This document shows, one piece after another, positions 30,357-35,754 of a DNA stretch of 40,557 nt. The stretch covers positions 1 through 40,557 of IMG/VR virus record IMGVR_UViG_3300048625_000174; one strand, given 5' to 3'. The position numbers were made by a program, and so were the translations under genes. The first letter of the stretch is position 1. Every line of letters starts with the position of its first letter. Under the pieces are notes generated by a model. That model made no database searches. It saw only the letters and a list, made by a program, of their open reading frames with translations, and was not told where the DNA came from. The stretch comes from a virus.

Positions 30357-30823
30357 TTATCCACCACCACAGTAATCTTGTTAGCCTTACCAGCTCGCTT
30401 CACGCGCTGAACGTAATCCATCGCAATCTCAAGCTGCTTTACGCTGCAATGAGCCAACTGCTCGTCATGCACATCCATAGCAAGTTTTACGCTCTGCATC
30501 TCTTCTCCTTTGAATACAAATCGGCTTCCGCTGACACCTCGTTGGCCAAGACTGCGCAAAGCCTCTTGAGCATCAAGAATCTCAGGCAACCAATCTTTGC
30601 CGAGGTTGAGTCTGGCCAGCGCCTCGGCAATGTTCATCGCCTCAATCAAAATATCAACGTGCTCGAAAGTGCCACGACCAAACATCACCTCATCAAGTGC
30701 TGCTCGGTTCGTGGTTAGCAGCTTCACGCCAGCAATCGGCAGTGAGCCTACTTTTTTAAATCCAGACAAAACCCAGTTCATATTGTCTGGGTTGACCGGC
30801 TTTGGCTTGTACTTCTTGCGCAT
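30353..30823 (-). CDS. conserved early phage protein, unknown
   Basis: 156 residues from ATG 30823: MRKKYKPKPVNPDNMNWVLS, then LTTNRAALDEVMFGRGTFEH, a helix VDILIEAMNIAEALARLNLG and VHDEQLAHCSVKQLEIAMDY. I recall this RKKYRPKPV...N..A...GeAt..dvd.Li.alNm.EAL pattern from Burkholderiales prophage genes of unknown function. Mostly helical and soluble. Start and stop overlap both neighbours (TGATG and ATGA). A longer reading from 31108 would run across two other genes. Confidence 0.78.
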   Translation of the reverse strand: MRKKYKPKPVNPDNMNWVLSGFKKVGSLPIAGVKLLTTNRAALDEVMFGRGTFEHVDILIEAMNIAEALARLNLGKDWLPEILDAQEALRSLGQRGVSGSRFVFKGEEMQSVKLAMDVHDEQLAHCSVKQLEIAMDYVQRVKRAGKANKITVVVDK

Positions 30824-30972
30824 CAATGAAACCAGAGATAAAAACCGTGAAGGATTCCGATTGGAAAGAAGATCGCGCCAGCTACTAAGAATCCCCAAAA
30901 GCCTTGAGCGAAGCAAGTAAAGATGTGCGTGAGCCAAGCGGCAGCACACAAAAGTCCGATGATTTGAGCCAT
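30823..30972 (-). CDS. 49-residue two-helix membrane protein
   Basis: MAQIIGLLCAAAWLTHIFTC, FAQGFWGFLVAGAIFFPIGI, LHGFYLWFH: two membrane helices with little else. The (A)W.TH..tC...w..l.aGAiffPiGi.HG pattern is familiar from phage early regions. Start overlaps the upstream stop (TAATG) and the stop overlaps the next start (TGATG). Confidence 0.72.
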   Translation of the reverse strand: MAQIIGLLCAAAWLTHIFTCFAQGFWGFLVAGAIFFPIGILHGFYLWFH

Positions 30973-31184
30973 TATTTTTGTTCCTCTTGAGTTGTTTTAA
31001 GCATGTGTGTATTGAGTCGGCGCAGTCTATCCATGTTGTACTCAACCATTCGGCTTGAGTAGTCCTTGGCTGTTTGCATTTGCAAAAGCTGTCGCTTTGC
31101 CTCCTCAATTTCGATGAGTATTAGCTGCTCTGCCGTTGGCATGGCAAACGCTTTTTTGATTGATTCGATTAGATTGCGGATCAT
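30972..31184 (-). CDS. small coiled-coil protein, unknown
   Basis: A 70-residue helical protein: MIRNLIESIKKAFAMPTAEQ, then LILIEIEEAKRQLLQMQTAK and YNMDRLRRLNTHML. Amphipathic heptads suggest a coiled-coil hairpin. Small proteins with this F(A)mP(s/t)AE..a..EleeAkr.Ll pattern recur in phage early operons. ATGA and TAATG overlaps at its ends. Confidence 0.72.
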   Translation of the reverse strand: MIRNLIESIKKAFAMPTAEQLILIEIEEAKRQLLQMQTAKDYSSRMVEYNMDRLRRLNTHMLKTTQEEQK

Positions 31185-31369
31185 TTTTTTCTTGCCTCTA
31201 GCATTAGGTCTGCAATATCGTAAGACTCATCACATGCACCAATTCTTGTAAAGCAATTTTTCAAACAATACGGAAGCGCATTGGCAGCAAAGTAGTCACG
31301 CAGGGTCGCGTTTCTCGCATAAAGTGTCAGGTCGGGCTTGGAAGCAGGAGGTGGCGGCGGGAATTTCAT
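31181..31369 (-). CDS. small early protein with TLRDYFA motif
   Basis: 62 residues: a Pro-rich start (MKFPPPPPASKPDL), TLRDYFAANALPYCLKNCFT and a C-terminal helix YDIADLMLEARKK. The lRDYFAA.aL...(Y)..AD.ML.aR pattern is common in small prophage proteins; its function is unknown to me. ATGA overlaps on both sides. Confidence 0.75.
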   Translation of the reverse strand: MKFPPPPPASKPDLTLYARNATLRDYFAANALPYCLKNCFTRIGACDESYDIADLMLEARKK

Positions 31370-31650
31370 GACTTTTCTCCAATACGCATCAACTCAGAAA
31401 TCATCATTCCAACAAGGTTTTTATGCAATTCGTACTCGTAAACGTACACCATAAAAGTCCTGTCTGCGCCTCTTATGCTTGTCGCAACATATCTGTCTGA
31501 TTCGCATTGAGTGGCAATCTGATCAGAGCCTTCTCCATGCAAAACGGTGCTTAGAGGAATCTGTTTTGGCATTTTTAATACGTGCCCTACGTCCGGCATT
31601 TGCTTACCGGAGTGAGGGCCACCCAACAATAAATATTTCATTGCTTTCAT
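31366..31650 (-). CDS. first gene of the minus-strand early operon, unknown
   Basis: 94 residues starting MKAMKYLLLGGPHSGKQMPD. The GGPHSGK loop is P-loop-like but the rest is too short for an ATPase, and similar openings occur in small phage proteins. Later segments (DRYVATSIRGADRTFMVYVY) are beta-rich. AGGA lies 8 bases before ATG 31650; an alternative ATG at 31641 is possible. It lies about 25 bases after the proposed early promoter. Confidence 0.72.
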   Translation of the reverse strand: MKAMKYLLLGGPHSGKQMPDVGHVLKMPKQIPLSTVLHGEGSDQIATQCESDRYVATSIRGADRTFMVYVYEYELHKNLVGMMISELMRIGEKS

Positions 31651-31675
31651 TGCTTTTTCCTGTTGTGAAAACTGA

Positions 31676-31703
31676 ACTGTATCACAGTTGTGAAGTATTG
31701 CAA
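31676..31703 (-). promoter_or_regulatory. early leftward promoter with operator in the spacer
   Basis: On the minus strand TTGCAA (31703-31698), a 16-base spacer and TACAGT (31681-31676). Twelve spacer bases are the palindrome TCACAACTGTGA (31693-31682), touching the -10 box. A bound regulator would block polymerase. Confidence 0.68.
31682..31693. promoter_or_regulatory. operator TCACA-NN-TGTGA, site 1
   Basis: Perfect inverted repeat with arms TCACA and TGTGA around GT. Identical arms occur at 35640-35651, and a related repeat at 31725-31738. Confidence 0.7.
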
Positions 31704-31724
31704 GAAATATTTTTAAATTATTTT

Positions 31725-31753
31725 TTCACAGCCGTGAAGTTGTGTGCTACACT
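31725..31753 (+). promoter_or_regulatory. rightward recombination-gene promoter with operator over -35
   Basis: TTCACA (31725-31730), a 17-base spacer and TACACT (31748-31753) with the extended -10 TGC just before it. The palindrome TTCACAGCCGTGAA (31725-31738) covers the -35 element. The first start codon is the GTG at 31783, so the leader is short. Confidence 0.68.
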
Positions 31754-31782
31754 GAGTTCTCATCAACAACGAAAGTAAAGCC

Positions 31783-32637
31783 GTGAACTACATCACCGCC
31801 AACCTCAGCAATGAGGAATACCACTCAATGGCTGGCATCTCTAGCAGTCATTTCAAACTTATGGAGCGATCTCCGCTTCACTACTGGCAGGCATACGTCA
31901 ATCCAGAGCGTGAGAAGCGAGAGCCAACAGCCGCAATGCTGATTGGTACAGCTTGGCACACTGCTGTTTTCGAGCCTGAGCATTTCAAACGTGATTTTGT
32001 TGAAGTGCCAGAAGGCATTGACCGCAGAACCAAAGAGGGCAAAGCATTTTTTGCCGAGATTGAAGCCAGCGGAAAGACACCGTTTAAGCCAGATGAGTTT
32101 CAACAGGTTGTGCGCATGGCTAACCTGGCCAGCTCTCATCCAGTTATGTCGATGCTGCTTTCTCACGAGCAGTGCATCATCGAGAACTCAATCTTTATCG
32201 TTGACGAAGAGACATCGCTCACTCTAAAGATTCGACCTGACTTGGCCATCATGCCTTGCGATCAGTTTCCACACGGACTTATTCTGGACGGAAAGACAAC
32301 TCAAGACGCATCACCAGCCGAGTTTGGCCGTTCATACTGGAATCTCAGCTATCACTATCAAGCAGCGTTCTACTGCGATGTTTGGCAACGATTCTGGAAG
32401 ACTGAGCAACGCCCACCGTTTCTGTACTTCTGCCAAGAAAAAGACGCGCCACACGCCACGGCAATGTATTCAGCGCCAGCAAAAATGATTGACTTTGGCC
32501 ATAAGCGTTACCGCGAGCAACTGATAAAAATCGTCGAGTGCCACCGCGCACAAGAGTGGCCAAGCTACTCGAAAGAAATCACCAACTTAACTTTGCCTGT
32601 ATGGGCTGAGAAGGAAATTGAAGGAGAAACAAAATGA
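31783..32637 (+). CDS. RecE-like PD-(D/E)XK exonuclease
   Basis: 284 residues. The family opening NLSNEEYHSMAGISSSHFKL, the AMLIGTAWHTAVFEP helix with His 59, and the catalytic set IRPDLAI (Asp 153) and ILDGKTTQ (Asp 169, Lys 171) are those of phage RecE/exodeoxyribonuclease VIII-like nucleases. It should resect double-stranded DNA ends for annealing. GTG 31783 is used; no ATG fits the conserved start, and only a weak GAAAG lies upstream. ATGA overlap with the Sak4-like gene below supports a joint recombination role. Confidence 0.88.
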   Translation: MNYITANLSNEEYHSMAGISSSHFKLMERSPLHYWQAYVNPEREKREPTAAMLIGTAWHTAVFEPEHFKRDFVEVPEGIDRRTKEGKAFFAEIEASGKTPFKPDEFQQVVRMANLASSHPVMSMLLSHEQCIIENSIFIVDEETSLTLKIRPDLAIMPCDQFPHGLILDGKTTQDASPAEFGRSYWNLSYHYQAAFYCDVWQRFWKTEQRPPFLYFCQEKDAPHATAMYSAPAKMIDFGHKRYREQLIKIVECHRAQEWPSYSKEITNLTLPVWAEKEIEGETK

Positions 32638-33581
32638 GTTTTGAAATTCGTAAAGCGCGTCGAGAAGGCGCAAAACTGTTGATTCAATTATCTGGAATTT
32701 CTGGTTCTGGTAAAACATACACAGCCTTGCAATTGGCTTATGGCCTGGCTGGTAAAGATGCAGACAAAATTGTAATGATAGATTCAGAGAACCGCCGAGG
32801 CTCGCTTTACGCCAATGCGCTTCCACAGCCATTCAACATCATCGACTTCTATGCTCCATTCAGCCCTGATCGCTACATTGAGGCAATCGAAGCCGCCTGT
32901 AATGCTGGCGCTGAAGTTATCGTGATTGACTCAGTTACACACGAATGGGAGTCAGAAGGCGGTTGCGAATGGATTGCAAACCAGTCTCGCTTTCCAGATT
33001 GGAAAAATGCCAAGCGTCTGCACAAGCGTTTCATGACCTATATGCTGCAATGTCCAGCACACATCATTGCTTGTACTCGCGCTCGTGAGAAGGTTGATTT
33101 CACGAATCCGAAAGAGCCAATCAAGCTCGGCATCCAGCCAATCCAAGAAAAAAACTTCTCATACGAAGCCACCGTGTCATTGATGATGCACAACCAAGGC
33201 TACTCGCAGCAGGTTCTTAAATGTCCAGCCGAGTTGCAAAGCATCCTTGGTCGCGGAGAAGGTTATGTCACTTCACAAGATGGTTTAGACTTACGTCATT
33301 GGGTCGATGGCGCTGCTCAAGTCGATCCAGAGATTGAGAAGTGTCGCGGTCTGTTGCTTAACTCTGCTGAAGGTGGTGTTGAAGGTCTTCGTAAACAATG
33401 GACTTTCACGCCAACACACATTCAAAAAGCACTTGGCAAGGCGTTCATAGATTCTGTGAAGGCCAGTGCCGAAGCGTTTGATAAGCAGCGAGCAACAGGC
33501 ACAGCCAATGAAGACGAGAGCATTGCTTCACTTAATGCACTCACTAAACCTCAACCAGAGCAAGACAATGGAATCTTTTGA
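32634..33581 (+). CDS. Sak4-like RecA-type ATPase
   Basis: 315 residues. Walker A GISGSGKT at 21-28, acidic IVMIDSENRRGS near 47-57, and Walker B EVIVIDSVTHEWE with Asp 99 followed by a Trp, as in Sak4/AAA_24 phage ATPases. The C-terminal third is a charged, less ordered tail ending in QPEQDNGIF. These proteins promote single-strand annealing with a phage SSB. Gene order exonuclease, ATPase, SSB supports this. Confidence 0.88.
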   Translation: MSFEIRKARREGAKLLIQLSGISGSGKTYTALQLAYGLAGKDADKIVMIDSENRRGSLYANALPQPFNIIDFYAPFSPDRYIEAIEAACNAGAEVIVIDSVTHEWESEGGCEWIANQSRFPDWKNAKRLHKRFMTYMLQCPAHIIACTRAREKVDFTNPKEPIKLGIQPIQEKNFSYEATVSLMMHNQGYSQQVLKCPAELQSILGRGEGYVTSQDGLDLRHWVDGAAQVDPEIEKCRGLLLNSAEGGVEGLRKQWTFTPTHIQKALGKAFIDSVKASAEAFDKQRATGTANEDESIASLNALTKPQPEQDNGIF

Positions 33582-33765
33582 CATCCACAAAGTCCGAGTT
33601 AATTTCAACCTCGGCATCCACGAAATCGAAATGATATTGAAGGGTCTGACATGTCTTCCGAAAGAAGACGCAGAAGCACTGTTCAATTTCATCAGATCAG
33701 CAGCAGTCGATGAGATTGAGGCTGCAAAACAACCAACCAAGGAGTTAGAAAATGGCAACCCGTAA
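33568..33765 (+). CDS. small protein between Sak4-like and SSB genes
   Basis: 65 residues from ATG 33568: MESFDIHKVRVNFNLGIHEI, EMILKGLTCLPKEDAEALFN, FIRSAAVDEIEAAKQ. It is helical and acidic, with no known motif. It overlaps the Sak4-like gene by 14 bases and the SSB gene by 14 bases. Lack of a clear ribosome binding site suggests translational coupling. Possibly a partner of the recombination proteins; unproven. Confidence 0.65.
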   Translation: MESFDIHKVRVNFNLGIHEIEMILKGLTCLPKEDAEALFNFIRSAAVDEIEAAKQPTKELENGNP

Positions 33766-34078
33766 GACACACGATCTCGCAGTAAAGACTGGCGAGTACA
33801 CAAATGCACAAGGCGAGAAAAAAGGTCGCTATCAAAACGTAGGCGCTGTCATGCAGGGTGACAACGGCCAGTTCATCATGCTTGCCAAATGGTTCAATCC
33901 AGCTGGCGTTGTTGATGCTCGCGGCGGTGAGTCGATCATCCTGTCTATGTTTGAGCCACGCCAAGAAGGTCAACAACAGCCTGCACAGCGTCCTGCGGCT
34001 CCAGCTCCGCAGGATCGTCCACGATATCAGCCTCCAGCTCCTCGCAATGACGACTTCGAAGGGGATGTACCTTTTTAA
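33752..34078 (+). CDS. ssb: single-stranded DNA-binding protein, small phage type
   Basis: 108 residues: a short beta-rich OB-like core (LAVKTGEYTNAQGEKKGRYQ, FIMLAKWFNPAGV, SIILSMFEP), a Gln/Pro-rich linker, and an acidic tip ending DDFEGDVPF, the usual SSB protein-interaction tail. It binds and protects single strands and recruits partners. AAGGAG stands 7 bases before ATG 33752. It closes the recombination cluster before a hairpin. Confidence 0.87.
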   Translation: MATRKTHDLAVKTGEYTNAQGEKKGRYQNVGAVMQGDNGQFIMLAKWFNPAGVVDARGGESIILSMFEPRQEGQQQPAQRPAAPAPQDRPRYQPPAPRNDDFEGDVPF

Positions 34079-34085
34079 GCAAAAA

Positions 34086-34115
34086 AAATGCCGCAGTTTT
34101 AAGGCTGCGGCATTT
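34086..34115. terminator. terminator-like hairpin after ssb
   Basis: An 11-bp perfect stem AAATGCCGCAG/CTGCGGCATTT with an 8-base loop. On the plus strand only three T residues follow within the stem end; on the minus strand the hairpin is followed by eight T residues, so it would work better against antisense transcription. May be bidirectional. Confidence 0.7.
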
Positions 34116-34174
34116 AAAGTTTCAACCCAACAAAGGAGAACCAAAAACCAGCCTTCATTCTAAGAGGAGTTTTT

Positions 34175-34549
34175 GTGTTCGTCAAAGAGAAAAATATACA
34201 AAATGCGTCACTACTTGCAGTTGGCACTGACAAAGATGTACTCGCTATGCGGCTCCATTCGGGCGTTTTTCGTTCAATGGATGATCCTTCGCGCATTGTC
34301 AAAGTCGGAACGCCAGGTGTCTCAGACTCAATTGCAATCGTCCGAGTTGTCATTACGCCGGATATGGTCGGTAAGTCCATCGCGGTATGCGCAGCAGCTG
34401 AGTTCAAAACACTCAAAGGCAAGCAGCGAGATGCACAAAAGAATTGGCAAGCGGCGTTTGAGAAACGTGGCGGTAAATATCGCCTCATCCGTTCTGCCGA
34501 GGAAATGAAGGATTTCATTGATGGAATCAAGCAAAACCCATGCAGCTGA
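34175..34549 (+). CDS. VRR-NUC domain nuclease
   Basis: 124 residues. The segment GVSDSIAIVRVVI (Asp 51), then AAAEFKTLKGKQRDAQ (Glu 76, Lys 78, Gln 84) is the VRR-NUC active site (D, ExK, then Q), and KYRLIRSAEEMKDFI follows. Proteins of this family act on branched DNA or Holliday junctions in phages. Start GTG 34175 has AGGAG 6 bases upstream. It opens a group of small genes between ssb and the primase. Confidence 0.85.
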   Translation: MFVKEKNIQNASLLAVGTDKDVLAMRLHSGVFRSMDDPSRIVKVGTPGVSDSIAIVRVVITPDMVGKSIAVCAAAEFKTLKGKQRDAQKNWQAAFEKRGGKYRLIRSAEEMKDFIDGIKQNPCS

Positions 34550-34706
34550 GGACGAACTACTAAAGTTTCTGTCGCGTAAAAGCAACACTTCGCTTTACGT
34601 TTTCAGAGTTGTCCAGTGGTTGAAAGAAAAGTATCCGGCATCGCATGACAAGCTACTGCCTCAACTTCGAGAAATTTATAAGGAAAAGCGAAATGCAGAG
34701 AGATGA
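34521..34706 (+). CDS. small helical protein, unknown
   Basis: 61 residues from ATG 34521 (AAGGA 8 bases upstream): MESSKTHAAEDELLKFLSRK, then SLYVFRVVQWLKEKYPASHD and LREIYKEKRNAER. It is basic and helical, overlapping the nuclease gene by 29 bases and the next gene by 14. Function unknown. Confidence 0.65.
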   Translation: MESSKTHAAEDELLKFLSRKSNTSLYVFRVVQWLKEKYPASHDKLLPQLREIYKEKRNAER

Positions 34707-34839
34707 AATTAAAGAGGCAGTTAAGGCAGAACGCATCGAAATGCTACGCCTACTCAAAGAAGCCTGCAAGCCATACGGCAAGGCTGGAGAGTGCGTTTAC
34801 AGCACATTCAAGCACTCGCTTGAGAAGGCAAAGAAATGA
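34693..34839 (+). CDS. 48-residue helical protein, unknown
   Basis: MQRDEIKEAVKAERIEMLRL, LKEACKPYGKAGECVYSTFK, HSLEKAKK. Two Cys residues, mostly helix. AAGGA lies 7-8 bases before ATG 34693, and the stop overlaps the next start as ATGA. A longer in-frame reading from 34645 is a shadow of the previous gene. Confidence 0.6.
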   Translation: MQRDEIKEAVKAERIEMLRLLKEACKPYGKAGECVYSTFKHSLEKAKK

Positions 34840-34949
34840 AGCAAATCAAAATTATGTATACCTGTTGCAATTTGTGCCACACAGCGCATAGGAACAAAAT
34901 CACAGCTTGGTTTCATTGGGCGTGGTTGCGAGCGAGAGGTTTGGCATGA
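34836..34949 (+). CDS. 37-residue Cys/His-rich peptide
   Basis: MKQIKIMYTCCNLCHTAHRN, KITAWFHWAWLRARGLA. CCxxCHxxH could hold one zinc. ATGA overlaps at both ends make it part of the small-gene chain. No family recognised. Confidence 0.5.
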   Translation: MKQIKIMYTCCNLCHTAHRNKITAWFHWAWLRARGLA

Positions 34950-35146
34950 CAAGCCAGCTGGATAGTACTGGCGTTGCAGCTGTTGACCACAACTACTTTT
35001 GGCAACCGATTGACACCTGCCCTCGTGGTGTAAAAGTTCAGCTTCTCGGCTCTGGGGGAGTCGCGATGTATGGCCAATACAACGGAAAAGATACGTTTTA
35101 TACGCATTGGCAAAAACTTCCAACCATTAAGAAGGATATGAAATGA
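34946..35146 (+). CDS. DUF551-like small protein
   Basis: 66 residues. YFWQPIDTCPRGVKVQLLGS, GGVAMYGQYNG, FYTHWQKLPTIK follows the DUF551 pattern W.pv...P.....vl.........a.y.......THWmplP, found widely in phages with unknown function. ATG 34946 is set by the ATGA overlap. Confidence 0.75.
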   Translation: MTSQLDSTGVAAVDHNYFWQPIDTCPRGVKVQLLGSGGVAMYGQYNGKDTFYTHWQKLPTIKKDMK

Positions 35147-35637
35147 CAAAACCAGATCAAGATAGTATTAAGAAAATGTTTTGGCTTGATGATAATTCTG
35201 GTCTTCTTTACTGGAGATTTTCTCCATCAAAAAACGTTAAGCCTTGGCAGAAAGCCGGATTTACTCAAAGTGACAGAATGAGACTAAAAGTAAAAATAAA
35301 TTCAAAAGATCATATGGCTCACAATATTGTCTGGATATACAAGCATGGAAAAATAGATGATGGAATGGTTGTAGACCACATAGATAGAAATGAAGGAAAC
35401 AACAGGCCAGAAAATCTAAGACTTGTTACAAGAAGCATGAATTGTCAAAATAGAATTTATAAAAAATCAAAAAATAGTCATGTTGGAGTCTATGACCATC
35501 TTGGAGGGTGGATTGCAAGGATCACTATTCAAGGAAAGATGAAGCATCTTGGATTTTTTAAAAATAAAGAAGATGCGATAAAGGCAAGGGAATTTGCTGT
35601 TATAAATTGTAGTCAGCTTCATTTAATTGAAAAATAG
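35143..35637 (+). CDS. HNH homing endonuclease with AP2-like domain
   Basis: 164 residues. The nuclease has AHNIVWIYKHGKI (His 60), GMVVDHIDRNEGNN (Asp 78, His 79) and RPENLRLVTRSMNCQNR (Asn 91), the HNH_3 pattern. Residues ~105-164 (SHVGVYDHLGGWIARITIQG, then HLGFFKNKEDAIKAREFAVI) are an AP2-like DNA-binding fold. Strong AT bias (AAA, ATA, AGA) differs from the flanking genes, so it is probably a recent insertion. It overlaps the DUF551-like stop by ATGA. Confidence 0.92.
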   Translation: MTKPDQDSIKKMFWLDDNSGLLYWRFSPSKNVKPWQKAGFTQSDRMRLKVKINSKDHMAHNIVWIYKHGKIDDGMVVDHIDRNEGNNRPENLRLVTRSMNCQNRIYKKSKNSHVGVYDHLGGWIARITIQGKMKHLGFFKNKEDAIKAREFAVINCSQLHLIEK

Positions 35638-35657
35638 ATTCACAAGTGTGATATAGT
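35627..35657 (+). promoter_or_regulatory. promoter with operator for the small RNA and primase gene
   Basis: TTGAAA (35627-35632) and TATAGT (35652-35657), 19 bases apart. The palindrome TCACAAGTGTGA (35640-35651) touches the -10 box, the same geometry as the leftward promoter at 31676-31703. Confidence 0.6.
35640..35651. promoter_or_regulatory. operator TCACA-NN-TGTGA, site 2
   Basis: Perfect 5-bp arms TCACA/TGTGA around AG, inside the promoter spacer upstream of the C4-like RNA and primase gene. Confidence 0.65.
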
Positions 35658-35662
35658 TTTTG

Positions 35663-35732
35663 AGACACGGCTAGATAGAGGGTAGCTCCCCGAGTCGAAA
35701 AGCGACTGACCATCGCCTGCCGCCGTCTTTTT
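35663..35732 (+). ncRNA. C4 antisense RNA-like structured RNA
   Basis: Three stems can be drawn: a closing stem ACGGC (35667-35671)/GCCGT (35722-35726), a small GGG/CCC hairpin with a TAGCT loop (35680-35690), and AGTCG/CGACT around AAAAG (35693-35707). A T-run ends it at 35728-35732. The GGGTAGCTCCCC and CTGACCATCGCC strings match what I remember of the phage P1/P7 C4 antisense RNA family, which silences a phage mRNA by pairing near its ribosome binding site. TGACC at 35707-35711 can pair with GGTCA at 35746-35750, which overlaps the primase ribosome binding site. Confidence 0.58.
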
Positions 35733-35754
35733 GGTCATCTCGCAAGGTCAAACG

